This document shows positions 38,744 through 46,670 of a stretch of 64,000 nt of DNA, in pieces (positions within the stretch are counted from its first letter, which is position 1; every line of letters starts with the position of its first letter). Both the position numbers and the translations under genes were made by a program. The stretch lies in NCBI RefSeq assembly GCF_034321785.1, contig NZ_JAXLPB010000004.1, positions 372,001-436,000 on the forward strand, written 5' to 3'. The notes under the pieces were generated by a model. The model ran no database searches and was not told the DNA's origin. It saw nothing but the letters and a program-made list of their open reading frames with translations. The DNA comes from Fulvimarina uroteuthidis (lineage in GTDB: Bacteria; Pseudomonadota; Alphaproteobacteria; Rhizobiales; Rhizobiaceae).

Positions 38744-39169
38744 TCAGAGCGAGCGTCGCAGATCCGTCGCCGCCGGCGGGTCGCGCGCACCGATCGAGCC
38801 GAGCCAGCCGGGCGTTTGAGGCCCGCCGTCCCGGAACCCCGTGCTGCGGCCGGCGCGGCAGAGCCGAAGGCCGGCGAACGCAGGGCCTGCCGCCATGTCC
38901 GAGGCAAGCGTGACTCCCGATGCCTGCTGGGCGCACAGGATGGCGCAATGGCGCTCGTCGCAGCAATCCTCGTCGTGATCGCCGTCCGCCATGGTCATGA
39001 TGCCGGCATCGGTGCAGATATCGGTGGCGATCTCGAGGGCGCGGGAGGCCAGATGCGATACGCCCGCATGCCCCTGCAGAAGCCCGATCAGGACGAGCGC
39101 CTGGGCGACGATCAGAACGATCGCAGCCGACGCGGACCGGTCCGCCAGGAGTTTTCGAGCAAAGGCCAT
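38744..39169 (-). CDS. DUF2946-like cysteine/histidine-rich membrane protein
   Basis: This is 141 residues. One N-terminal membrane helix (SAAIVLIVAQALVLIGLLQ) is followed by a metal-ligand-like cluster DGDHDEDCCDERHCAILCAQQ. This resembles the DUF2946 group found beside copper genes in proteobacteria, but the match is by pattern only. The ATG at 39169 gives a normal membrane N-terminus; an upstream ATG at 39226 is possible. The PCu(A)C gene lies 140 bases downstream, which supports a copper-related role. Confidence 0.55.
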   Translation of the reverse strand: MAFARKLLADRSASAAIVLIVAQALVLIGLLQGHAGVSHLASRALEIATDICTDAGIMTMADGDHDEDCCDERHCAILCAQQASGVTLASDMAAGPAFAGLRLCRAGRSTGFRDGGPQTPGWLGSIGARDPPAATDLRRSL

Positions 39170-39303
39170 GGGAACGAGCCTACCAGAAGCCGCCGCAAAA
39201 GCGATGCGCGCGCCACAGCAAATCATGCGAGCGTTAACGCCGGAAGCATCGCGGATCACCGGACGGTTCTCGCGGGCATTCAGGGGCTCGAGACCGAGGC
39301 GCC

Positions 39304-39789
39304 TCACGCGTCCCGCGTTTCCTTGTCGAACACCATGTAGTCGAGCGGCAGTTCCGTCGTGGACTTGATCCGCTCCATGGCGAACGCCGACGACACATCG
39401 CGGATCTCGATCTTCTCGATCAGCCGCTTGTAGAAGGCGTCGTAGGCCGCGATATCCGGCACCACCACCCGAAGCAGATAATCGACGTCGCCGCTCATGC
39501 GGTAGAACTCGATGACCTCGGGAAAAGTGATGACGACCTCCGAGAACCGCTTCAGCCATTCGGTGGAATGGGAGTTGGTGCGGATCGAGACGAAGACCGT
39601 GACGCGGGTGTTCACCTTGTCCGGATCGAGGATCGCGACGCGGCGCTTGATGACGCCCTCCTCCTCCAGCTTCTGGATCCGCCGCCAGCACGGCGTCGTC
39701 GAGAGGCCGACCCGCTTGGCGACATCGGCGACCGCAAGCGTCGAATCGGCCTGGAGGAGCCGCAGGATTTTCTTGTCGAGCCGGTCCAT
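39304..39789 (-). CDS. Lrp/AsnC family transcriptional regulator
   Basis: This is 161 residues. An N-terminal helix-turn-helix (DRLDKKILRLLQADSTLAVADVAKRVGLSTTPCWRRIQKLEEEGVI) is followed by the RAM ligand domain (VTVFVSIRTNSHSTEWLKRF, VIEFYRMSGDVDYLLRVVV). The ATG at 39789 has GAGG six bases upstream and gives the family start; earlier ATGs at 39840 and 39819 exist. Such proteins respond to amino acids and often regulate a neighbouring gene, but no obvious amino acid gene is adjacent. Confidence 0.9.
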   Translation of the reverse strand: MDRLDKKILRLLQADSTLAVADVAKRVGLSTTPCWRRIQKLEEEGVIKRRVAILDPDKVNTRVTVFVSIRTNSHSTEWLKRFSEVVITFPEVIEFYRMSGDVDYLLRVVVPDIAAYDAFYKRLIEKIEIRDVSSAFAMERIKSTTELPLDYMVFDKETRDA

Positions 39790-39984
39790 CCGCGCCTCGC
39801 TTGAAGGTTCAGCGGCCATCGAACCGCACCGGACCTGCATACAGAACCTCGGCGACCCGCGATAGGGACCGCCTCGCGCCCCTGCCCGGCCCGCGCGATC
39901 CGCGCGAAAGAATGGTGGTCAATCGCCGGGCATTCTTCTATGGTCCGTTTCGTTCGGTCCATTTCGCGCCATGCGGCGCGAAGG

Positions 39985-40165
39985 GATAATAGGGAACACG
40001 GAAGGAACGGACGCAGACCGCGCGTTCCCCACCGTGGCCGCCCCCGCGACTGTCAGCGGCGAGCGCCCGTCTCATGCCACTGGTTCGCAATCGTTGCGAA
40101 TCGGGAAGGGAGGCGAAGCGCGACGACCCGTGAGCCAGGAGACCTGCCGAGCGTGAGACACCAAC
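39985..40165 (+). ncRNA. cobalamin (AdoCbl) riboswitch upstream of cbtBA
   Basis: The conserved blocks stand in order: GGGAACACGG at 39992, GCCCCCGCGACTGT at 40040-40053, the invariant GCCACTG at 40076-40082, a GGGAAGG-type block at 40103, and the B12 box AGCCAGGAGACCTGCC at 40133-40148. A small hairpin, GCCGTC/GACGGC (40170-40186), lies between it and the cbtB ribosome site GGAG. Cobalamin binding normally turns the downstream genes off; these are the cobalt transporter genes cbtB and cbtA. The exact 5' boundary is estimated. Confidence 0.92.
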
Positions 40166-40199
40166 AAACGCCGTCGGGTGGACGGCTACGGAGAACGAC

Positions 40200-40382
40200 A
40201 TGAACACCCTCACGACCCGCATGCGCGACCTTGCGCAGACCAGGGCCGGCGATCTCGCATCGATCGCCGCCGCAGCCATTCTCGGCCTCGGCATCATCTG
40301 GACCGTCGGCATGGCGCAGGCGGCCAGCCTGCACGATGCGGCGCACGACGTGCGCCACACCACCGGCTTTCCCTGCCACTGA
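40200..40382 (+). CDS. cbtB: cobalt transporter subunit CbtB
   Basis: This is 60 residues with a single membrane helix (LASIAAAAILGLGIIWTVGMAQ) and a His-rich C-terminus (HDAAHDVRHTTGFPCH), the CbtB signature thought to bind cobalt. It is directly under a cobalamin riboswitch and followed 13 bases later by cbtA. CbtA and CbtB are predicted to form a B12-regulated cobalt importer. Confidence 0.93.
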   Translation: MNTLTTRMRDLAQTRAGDLASIAAAAILGLGIIWTVGMAQAASLHDAAHDVRHTTGFPCH

Positions 40383-40395
40383 CGATCCGATCGCT

Positions 40396-41097
40396 ATGTT
40401 CAAACAGATCATCGCCGGCGCGATCCTCGCCGGTGCAGGGGCCGGCCTGTGCGCAAGCCTCCTGCAAATTGTCTTCGTGCAGCCCGTATTGCTGCACGCC
40501 GAACTCTACGAGTCCGGCCAGCTGGTCCATTTCGGATCGGCCTCCGACGTCAGCGCCGATCAGGCGGTGGCGGGCTTCGATCTTCAGCGTGACAGCCTGA
40601 CGACGGCGTTCAACCTGCTCGTCTATACAGGCTACGCGCTGATCCTGACGGCGCTGATGGCGCTCGCGCAATTGCGCGGCGCCACCATCTCCGCACGCAA
40701 CGGCCTCGTCTGGGGCGCGTGTGGGTTCTTCGTCGTCCAGTTCGCCCCGGGCTTCTCGCTCGCGCCGGAGGTGCCCGGCGTCGCGGTGGTGGACGTTCAG
40801 ACCCGCCAGCTCTGGTGGACGATGACGGTCGCAGCGGCCGGCATCGCGGTCTGGCTCGCAGCCTTCGGCCGCAGCCCCGCGGCCTGGGGGGCGGCGATCG
40901 TGCTATTGCTCTTGCCGCACATCGTCGGCGCGCCGGAGCCGGAGTTCTTCGCCGGCCCCGCGCCAACCGAACTCGGCGCTTTGTTCGTCTCGCGCGCCTA
41001 TGGCGTCAGCCTGGCGGCGTGGACCGCGCTGGGGATCCTCTCGGCCTTCTTCCTGCGGCTCGATCCGGCTCGTGAACGCACGGGCGTCGCCGCCTGA
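40396..41097 (+). CDS. cbtA: cobalt transporter subunit CbtA
   Basis: This is 233 residues with five or six membrane helices, starting MFKQIIAGAILAGAGAGLCA and including GAGLCASLLQIVFVQPVLLHAE, typical of CbtA. Gly-rich and His/Glu-containing loops (LPHIVGAPEPEFFAGPAP) are family features. It is the second gene of the riboswitch unit, with a strong terminator hairpin starting 20 bases after its stop. Confidence 0.92.
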   Translation: MFKQIIAGAILAGAGAGLCASLLQIVFVQPVLLHAELYESGQLVHFGSASDVSADQAVAGFDLQRDSLTTAFNLLVYTGYALILTALMALAQLRGATISARNGLVWGACGFFVVQFAPGFSLAPEVPGVAVVDVQTRQLWWTMTVAAAGIAVWLAAFGRSPAAWGAAIVLLLLPHIVGAPEPEFFAGPAPTELGALFVSRAYGVSLAAWTALGILSAFFLRLDPARERTGVAA

Positions 41098-41104
41098 CGA
41101 CGGG

Positions 41105-41476
41105 TCAGACCAATGGAATGCGGCCGGCGAGGCAGAGGCGCAGCCGGCCGCATTTTGTCGCATTTGCGATATGGCCGCCTTCGGCGGCGAGCCACGCGCG
41201 CGCCGTCGCGACGATGTCGGCGACGTCGCCTGCCGGCTCGATGCGGTGGAACAGGTAGGCCGCCTTCCGCGCATCCGACAAGGCCAGCGCGACGGGTGCC
41301 CCGCACCCGTTGAGGCAGTCGGTGCCGACCACGCGCAGCGCGTCGACGAGCCCCGCCTCGTCGAGCGCCGCGACGAGATCCGCCACGAGCCTCGCGCCGG
41401 TCGTCCCGTCCGCCGCCCTGCAGCTTTCGCATACGATGATGGCCGGCAACCGGCTCTCGTCCGGCATGGCCGTCAT
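41105..41476 (-). CDS. DUF1636 family metal-binding protein
   Basis: This is 123 residues. Ferredoxin-like cysteines appear as VCESCRAADGTTG near the start and GTDCLNGCGAPVALAL in the middle, as in DUF1636 proteins, which commonly accompany cobalamin and cobalt genes. The ATG at 41476 overlaps the folK stop (ATGA); a GTG at 41485 is also possible. The last residues (ANATKCGRLRLCLAGRIPLV) are encoded through the hairpin that terminates cbtBA, so this C-terminus may be an extension. A thioredoxin-like [2Fe-2S] fold is likely. Confidence 0.78.
   Translation of the reverse strand: MTAMPDESRLPAIIVCESCRAADGTTGARLVADLVAALDEAGLVDALRVVGTDCLNGCGAPVALALSDARKAAYLFHRIEPAGDVADIVATARAWLAAEGGHIANATKCGRLRLCLAGRIPLV
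41117..41156. terminator. terminator hairpin of cbtBA, inside the DUF1636 gene end
   Basis: AATGCGGCCGGC (41117-41128) pairs perfectly over 12 bp with GCCGGCCGCATT (41143-41154) around a 14-base loop, followed by TTTTG on the plus strand. It should end cbtBA transcription. On the other strand it lies within the last codons of the DUF1636 gene. Confidence 0.8.
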
Positions 41477-41979
41477 TCCCGCCACCAGCTCCCGTCCTGG
41501 CTGATCGCTTTGATGCCGTCGTCGGAGAGCCCGGCGAGACGGGCGGAGACGGAGGCACCGCCCAGGAGAAGCGTTCCGTCGAGATCGGCCAGCGGGCGCA
41601 GCACGAAGGCGCGATCCGCGGCGCGCGGATGAGGCAGCTCCAGCCGTTCGTCCCTGATCGTTCGCCCGTCATAGTCGATCACGTCGAGATCGAGAGTGCG
41701 CGGCCCCCAGCGCTCGCCCCGCTCGCGCCCGTGCAGGCGTTCGATGTGCAGGCAGAGATCGAGCAGCGGCAGCGGTTCGAGCACCGTTTCGACCAGCGCG
41801 CAGGCATTGATGAAATCGGGCTGGTCCGTCTTGCCCCAGGGCGGCGTCGCGTAGAGTTTCGAGACCTTCGCCACGCACAGGTCCTCGCGCGCGTCGATCG
41901 CCGTCAACGCCGAGCGCATCGCGCCTTTCACGTCCCCCACATTGCCGCCGAGGGCGAGGACCGCGCGAAAACCGGTCAC
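41473..41979 (-). CDS. folK: 6-hydroxymethyl-7,8-dihydropterin pyrophosphokinase
   Basis: This is 168 residues. It has ALGGNVGD at the start, PPWGKTDQPDFINA, WGPRTLDLDVIDYDG with the Mg-binding aspartates, and LPHPRAADRAFVLRPL, all family signatures. It transfers pyrophosphate from ATP to the pterin alcohol just before FolP acts. The GTG at 41979 overlaps the folP stop (GTGA). The order folP-folK-DUF1636 is a tightly overlapping unit. Confidence 0.95.
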   Translation of the reverse strand: MTGFRAVLALGGNVGDVKGAMRSALTAIDAREDLCVAKVSKLYATPPWGKTDQPDFINACALVETVLEPLPLLDLCLHIERLHGRERGERWGPRTLDLDVIDYDGRTIRDERLELPHPRAADRAFVLRPLADLDGTLLLGGASVSARLAGLSDDGIKAISQDGSWWRE

Positions 41980-42836
41980 CAGCGCTCGCCCTTGAGGGCG
42001 CGCCGCATGGCATCGGCAATGAACAGCGCATCGCGATTGATCGCGACATGATGGACGCGGAAGATGTCGGCGCCGCGCTCGCGCAGCAGCGCGGACGTGG
42101 CCGCGGTGGCATGATCGGGATCGGGCAACCGGCCGTCCGGGTCGGTGCGCACGAAGCGCTTGCGGCTGGTGCCGACAAGCACCGGATAGCCGAGCGGCAG
42201 CACCTCGTCGAAGCGCGCCATCAGGACCATGTTTTCCGATCCGTCCTTCTCGAAGCCGAAGCCCGGATCGATGACGATCGCCTCCCGCGCCACCCCCGCC
42301 GCTTCGGCGATCTCCAGAGACGTCCTGAGAAATGCGAACTGGTCCTCGACGACGTCCGGAAGCCGTTCGCGCCCGCGCCCGGTGTGCATGAGGCAGAGGC
42401 CCGATCCGGTGTCGGCGGCGACCTTCGCGATCTCGCGATCCTTCTGCGCCCCCCAGACATCGTTGACGATATGGGCGCCGGCCGCAACGGCGAGCCGGGC
42501 GGTTTCGGAACGATAGGTATCGACGGAGATGATGCAGTCGGAAGACGCCGCGAGCGCCTCGATCACCGGCAGGATGCGCCGCTGCTCTTCCCTTGCGTCG
42601 ACGGGGGTCGCGCCGGGACGCGTGGATTCGCCGCCGATATCGATGATCGTCGCGCCCTGTTCGACCATCGACAGGGATTCGGTCACCGCCGCCTCGACGC
42701 TGGCATAGCGGCCGCCGTCGGAAAAGCTGTCGGGCGTCGCGTTGAGAACGCCCATGATGGTCGCCCGCTCGCCGAGGTCGATATGGCGGCCATGGCCCAC
42801 CTGCCAGCGTCCGCCGCGTGGTTCGATCACCTGCAT
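41976..42836 (-). CDS. folP: dihydropteroate synthase
   Basis: This is 286 residues. It has the pterin-binding MGVLNATPDSFSDGG, IIDIGGESTRPGA, the Asp of SVDTYRSETA, HIVNDVWG, and DPGFGFEKDGSEN. It joins pterin pyrophosphate and p-aminobenzoate in folate synthesis and is the sulfonamide target. The ATG at 42836 (MQVIEPRGGRW) is preferred over an upstream Met at 42968. Confidence 0.95.
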   Translation of the reverse strand: MQVIEPRGGRWQVGHGRHIDLGERATIMGVLNATPDSFSDGGRYASVEAAVTESLSMVEQGATIIDIGGESTRPGATPVDAREEQRRILPVIEALAASSDCIISVDTYRSETARLAVAAGAHIVNDVWGAQKDREIAKVAADTGSGLCLMHTGRGRERLPDVVEDQFAFLRTSLEIAEAAGVAREAIVIDPGFGFEKDGSENMVLMARFDEVLPLGYPVLVGTSRKRFVRTDPDGRLPDPDHATAATSALLRERGADIFRVHHVAINRDALFIADAMRRALKGERW

Positions 42837-43030
42837 GGCTTGGCTCTCCTCGTCCTTGCGGGTTTCACTGGCGCGCAGAATTAGCCGCTCGCGCCGCGCG
42901 GAGCAATCGGAGGCGAGCGCTTGCGCCCGTCTGTCGAGGCACTTTCGCGCCCCCCTCATTTTCTCCATTGTTCCGAACGGCTTTGCAGCCTAGCATCGTG
43001 GCTGGATTTGCTACGGGAGGTTTCTTACCG

Positions 43031-43651
43031 ATGACGCAGCGTCTCAATCCCGCATGGGCCGTGTGCGCGCTGACGGTTGTTCTGGTGCTTCCGGCCCCGC
43101 CCGCCCCTGCCGGACAGGTTTCCCAGGCAACCCAGTACTTCGCCGTGCACGGCGCAACGCTTTCGGAAATCGACCGCAGCCTGTCGAAGTCGGGCCCGAT
43201 GGTCTCCGACACCGGCCAGCGTCATCCCGGCGCGACCTCGGTGCGGTTCGATGGCCATGTCGGCTATGCGCGCGTGCCGCGCGGCTGCGCCGTCGCGGAG
43301 ACCGACATCAAGCTGCAGCTCAAGACCACGCTTCCCAAATGGCGCCGGCCGCCGCGGACGGAAGCGCGGACGTCGCTCGTCTGGCAAACCCTCGCCGCCG
43401 ACATTCATCGCCATGAAAAGCAGCACAGCGCCATTGCCATCAGCTACATGAAGCGGCTCGAAAGCGCACTGAAGAACCTGCGTCCCGAGCCGACCTGCCG
43501 CCAGATGGAAGCCAAGGCGAACCGCGTCATGTCACGCTATCTTGCCGAACATGAACGGGCCCAGCGCGAATTCGACACGATCGAGGGCCGCGAGGTCGAT
43601 CTGCGGCTCAACCTGGCGCTCAAACGCAGGCTCGACAGCGGGCAGCGATAG
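43031..43651 (+). CDS. DUF922 family putative Zn-dependent protease, secreted
   Basis: This is 206 residues. A signal peptide (AVCALTVVLVLPAPPAPAG) is followed by a DUF922 domain with VSQATQYFAVHGATLSEIDRSL near the start and the HRHEKQH zinc-site-like helix near residue 130. DUF922 proteins are predicted, not proven, metalloproteases of the envelope. It stands alone, downstream of the divergent folP gene. Confidence 0.75.
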   Translation: MTQRLNPAWAVCALTVVLVLPAPPAPAGQVSQATQYFAVHGATLSEIDRSLSKSGPMVSDTGQRHPGATSVRFDGHVGYARVPRGCAVAETDIKLQLKTTLPKWRRPPRTEARTSLVWQTLAADIHRHEKQHSAIAISYMKRLESALKNLRPEPTCRQMEAKANRVMSRYLAEHERAQREFDTIEGREVDLRLNLALKRRLDSGQR

Positions 43652-43770
43652 GGCTCGCAGGCGCCGCTCGCGTCGGGGCGAGCCCGTTTCGGCTGTGGAG
43701 AGCGGCCTTGCGGTCGTTCTGCGTCGCAGACAAACGGCCTCCGGTTCGATCCGCACGGGGCGGACAGGCC

Positions 43771-45360
43771 TCACCAGATCAGCCGGACCCCTTGAGCGTG
43801 GTACGCGATCGTCTCGAAGGCTTCCTCGAGCTCACCTGCGGTGGCGACCTGGTAGAAGAACGACTTGTTGCTGGCGCACGCCGACAGGAGCTTCGCATCG
43901 CCCTCGACGAGATTGATGGTGTGGATCTCGATTCCGGCCTTCCTGGCATTTTCGCAGGCGAGCAGGGTGCGCTGGTTGATCTCTTTCCGGTTTCGCGAGC
44001 CCATCCAGCGATTCTGAGTGTTCTCGCCATCGGTCAGGATGACCATGATCTTGCGGACATCGTCGCCATTCTGGGCTCCCGTGAAGGGCGAGGCCGGCGT
44101 GAAGGCCTCCATGCCCCACTGGATCCCGATCGTGATGTTGGTGTTTCCCGACGGCGTCAGTTTCTGTGCCGCCGCGTTCACCTTGTTCAGATCCTTCGTC
44201 AACCCGGTGATCGGCTCCAGCGTCGGCGTCGCGCAGCTGGCCTCCGGATAGATCGTCGCCGGGATCGCCAGCGTCATCGCGTCGTTCGTCGTGTCGTATG
44301 GCTGGGTCCGGTCGACGAAGCAGCGCGGCCATGGGCCCGGCGCGAGCGCGATCAGATCGTTGTTCGCCGTCTCGGACTCGTTCGGCTTGCTGGCGACCGG
44401 CACCGCCCTGCCGCTCGGGCCTTCCCACAATTTCGTCGTCGCGGTGGTGTTGATCCAGCCGCAGCCGAAGAAGCAGAAATAGGTCCCCTGGTCCCGATAG
44501 ACGAAAAGCCTGTTGTTGGCGATGAAGGCCCGGTAGCGGATGTCCGCACCGTAATAGGAACTGTAGATCCGCTCCGACGTCGCGCGAAACCCGTCGGCGG
44601 TCGGCGAACACCGGCTGCGGTCCGTGTGGGTCGCGTTGATCAGCGCGTTGCAGTCGACGGCCGACGGCTTGAAGTTGACATTGTCGTAGCAGGCCTGCCG
44701 ATCCATCGGATCGGTGACCATGTTGCAGGAGACGCCGGCAAACGGGTTTGCGACCGTCGTGTTCGCCACGACCCCGAACAGGCTGCCTGTGGCCTTGACC
44801 TGGGAATCGAACGGCACGAGGCCGACCTGGGTATGTTCGTTCGACTTGAACTTCGACAGGAACAACGTGACCGACTTCTTCAGTTCGCCCATGCGGTTGC
44901 CGTGGACCATCGAACCGGAAGAATCGAGGACAAGGACGATATCGAGCGGCGAATCGGCGGCCGTTGCCGCCGCTTCCGTTTCCATCGCCAGGCTGTCGAC
45001 GCCGAGGATCTTCATGAACGGCGTCGCCACCTTGAAGTCGGCCGCATAGATGAACGTGTTCCCGTCCTGCGACAAGGTGGTCTGCCCGATGTCGACCCCC
45101 AGATCGCCGAGATTGAAGGCGAAGATCGCGTCGGACGCCGCCTTGCGGGCGGCCGCGTCACGCCCGGTGAAACGGACCGCTGCCAGCGAGGCCGAGTCCG
45201 CCGCGGCCTGCACCGCACTCTTGATTCGCACCGCATTGCCGTAATCGAGCGCGCCGCCGCTCGTCATGATGAGAACGGGAAGAGCAAGGGCGAAGATCAT
45301 GGCGACATTGCCGTCACACGCCCTGCGGAAACGTTCTGAAAAGGACTTGGATCGCAGCAT
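43771..45360 (-). CDS. TadG-like pilus assembly protein with von Willebrand A domain
   Basis: This is 529 residues. An N-terminal TadE/TadG-type segment (CDGNVAMIFALALPVLIMTSGGALDYGNAVRIKSAVQAAADSASLA) anchors it in the inner membrane. The von Willebrand A domain has the metal site VLVLDSSGSM near residue 150 and continues with ILTDGENTQN near the C-terminus, with a large insertion containing several cysteines. Such proteins accompany Flp pili, yet no other tad, cpa or flp gene is in the window, so this is an orphan. Its role may be adhesion. Confidence 0.85.
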   Translation of the reverse strand: MLRSKSFSERFRRACDGNVAMIFALALPVLIMTSGGALDYGNAVRIKSAVQAAADSASLAAVRFTGRDAAARKAASDAIFAFNLGDLGVDIGQTTLSQDGNTFIYAADFKVATPFMKILGVDSLAMETEAAATAADSPLDIVLVLDSSGSMVHGNRMGELKKSVTLFLSKFKSNEHTQVGLVPFDSQVKATGSLFGVVANTTVANPFAGVSCNMVTDPMDRQACYDNVNFKPSAVDCNALINATHTDRSRCSPTADGFRATSERIYSSYYGADIRYRAFIANNRLFVYRDQGTYFCFFGCGWINTTATTKLWEGPSGRAVPVASKPNESETANNDLIALAPGPWPRCFVDRTQPYDTTNDAMTLAIPATIYPEASCATPTLEPITGLTKDLNKVNAAAQKLTPSGNTNITIGIQWGMEAFTPASPFTGAQNGDDVRKIMVILTDGENTQNRWMGSRNRKEINQRTLLACENARKAGIEIHTINLVEGDAKLLSACASNKSFFYQVATAGELEEAFETIAYHAQGVRLIW

Positions 45361-45653
45361 GATCTCACTTCGAAGGACGTATTTCTTTTCTCTCCCTGAT
45401 TGTGCTCGGAACTGGTCTCGAAATGGTCAACACGCCTCAAAAAATGCTTTGTTTTCCAAGATTTGTTTGATCCGCGTCTCAGGACATCTTCCCGATCTCC
45501 CGCGCTTTCATAGCTCTATGGTTGCGCAAAAACCGCTTCGCGTGCCGTCCCTGCGCTGCTCGGTTGCGCTATGACCGCCGCACGGAAGCGCGCGACGATC
45601 CGTAAAAATGAAAGGATTGCTTACTTTCAAGCGGGTCGGAACCCGCGAAGCGT
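45361..45653. other. AT-richer spacer between the TadG and LysR genes
   Basis: 293 bases, poorer in GC than the surroundings. It contains A/T tracts (AAAAAATG near 45439) and a small imperfect stem TGAAAG/CTTTCA near 45607-45627, close to the LysR gene end. Transcription of tadG starts in this gap, but no firm promoter is read. Confidence 0.4.
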
Positions 45654-46553
45654 TCAGTCCTCGGCCTTGCCCATGGCGAGCAGCCAGGCGACGAACGACT
45701 CGACGATCGGCTTCCGCTCGCTCGCCTTGGCGCAGGTGACGAAATAGGACATGCCGAAATCGATCGCACCGCCCGGCAGTTCGTCCAGCTGGTTTTCCCT
45801 GACGAGACGCCGGGTGATCGATTTCCAGCCCAGCATCAGGCCGCGCCCGTCCTGCGCCGCCTGAACGGCCTGGATGTAGTTGTCGAAGCTCTGGGTGGGG
45901 CCGCGATGCGCAGGAAGGCCCCGTGCGGCGAAATAATCCTCCCAGCCGAGCCATCGCCGTCCCGCCGAGGCGCGCACATGGATGAGCGGCGCGGTGACGA
46001 GCCTGCCATGGTCGGATGCGATGGACGCGATGAGCCCGCCTTTGCCGACCGGCCCGGTGATCTCGGCAAACAGGCGCTCGGTCCGCCCATCGCTCCACGG
46101 CGTGCTGCCGTAGCGCAAGGCCACGTCGATGCCGTTCGACAGCGTCGGCAGGTCGGAGGGCGGCGCCTGCACGTTCACCGAGACGTCCGGGTGGCGGGCA
46201 TAGAAATCGGGCAGGCGCGGCATCAGCCAGTAGGTCGCCATGCCGATGGTACAGGACACCGTCAGATGCCGGTCTGACAGCCCCGCCGAAACACGGATGT
46301 CCGCGATCGTGCCGGCGATCCGCTCCAACCCCTCCCGGGTCGCCCAGGCGAGACGCTCTCCGGCGTCCGTCGGTCGGGATGGCCTTGAGCGCCGATCGAG
46401 CAGTTCGACCCCCACATGGCCCTCCAGAGACTTGATCGCCTGGGTGATCGCCGGCGGCGTCACGTTCAGCTCGTCGGCGGCCGCCTGCATTGAACGCAGG
46501 CGCACCACGGCATCGAAGGTCATCAGGAGCCGAAGCGGTGGGAGACGATCCAA
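45654..46553 (-). CDS. LysR family transcriptional regulator (GcvA-like)
   Basis: This is 299 residues. A winged helix-turn-helix (LRLLMTFDAVVRLRSMQAAADELNVTPPAITQAIKSLEGHVGVELLDR) leads the effector domain (HLTVSCTIGMATYWLMPRLPDFYARHPDVSVNV), in the GcvA subgroup. It is divergent from the dioxygenase gene with a 117-base gap, the standard LysR arrangement, so it probably controls the dioxygenase-aldolase-EamA unit. The effector is unknown. Confidence 0.88.
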   Translation of the reverse strand: MDRLPPLRLLMTFDAVVRLRSMQAAADELNVTPPAITQAIKSLEGHVGVELLDRRSRPSRPTDAGERLAWATREGLERIAGTIADIRVSAGLSDRHLTVSCTIGMATYWLMPRLPDFYARHPDVSVNVQAPPSDLPTLSNGIDVALRYGSTPWSDGRTERLFAEITGPVGKGGLIASIASDHGRLVTAPLIHVRASAGRRWLGWEDYFAARGLPAHRGPTQSFDNYIQAVQAAQDGRGLMLGWKSITRRLVRENQLDELPGGAIDFGMSYFVTCAKASERKPIVESFVAWLLAMGKAED

Positions 46554-46670
46554 GACCTTAACTCGTCGCTTAATTTAGATGAACCATTACCGGACTTTCC
46601 CGAAACGACAAAATGCGGTTCCCTCGGCCTTCAACATCGATCCGCACGATCAACGAATGGGCGCACCGAC

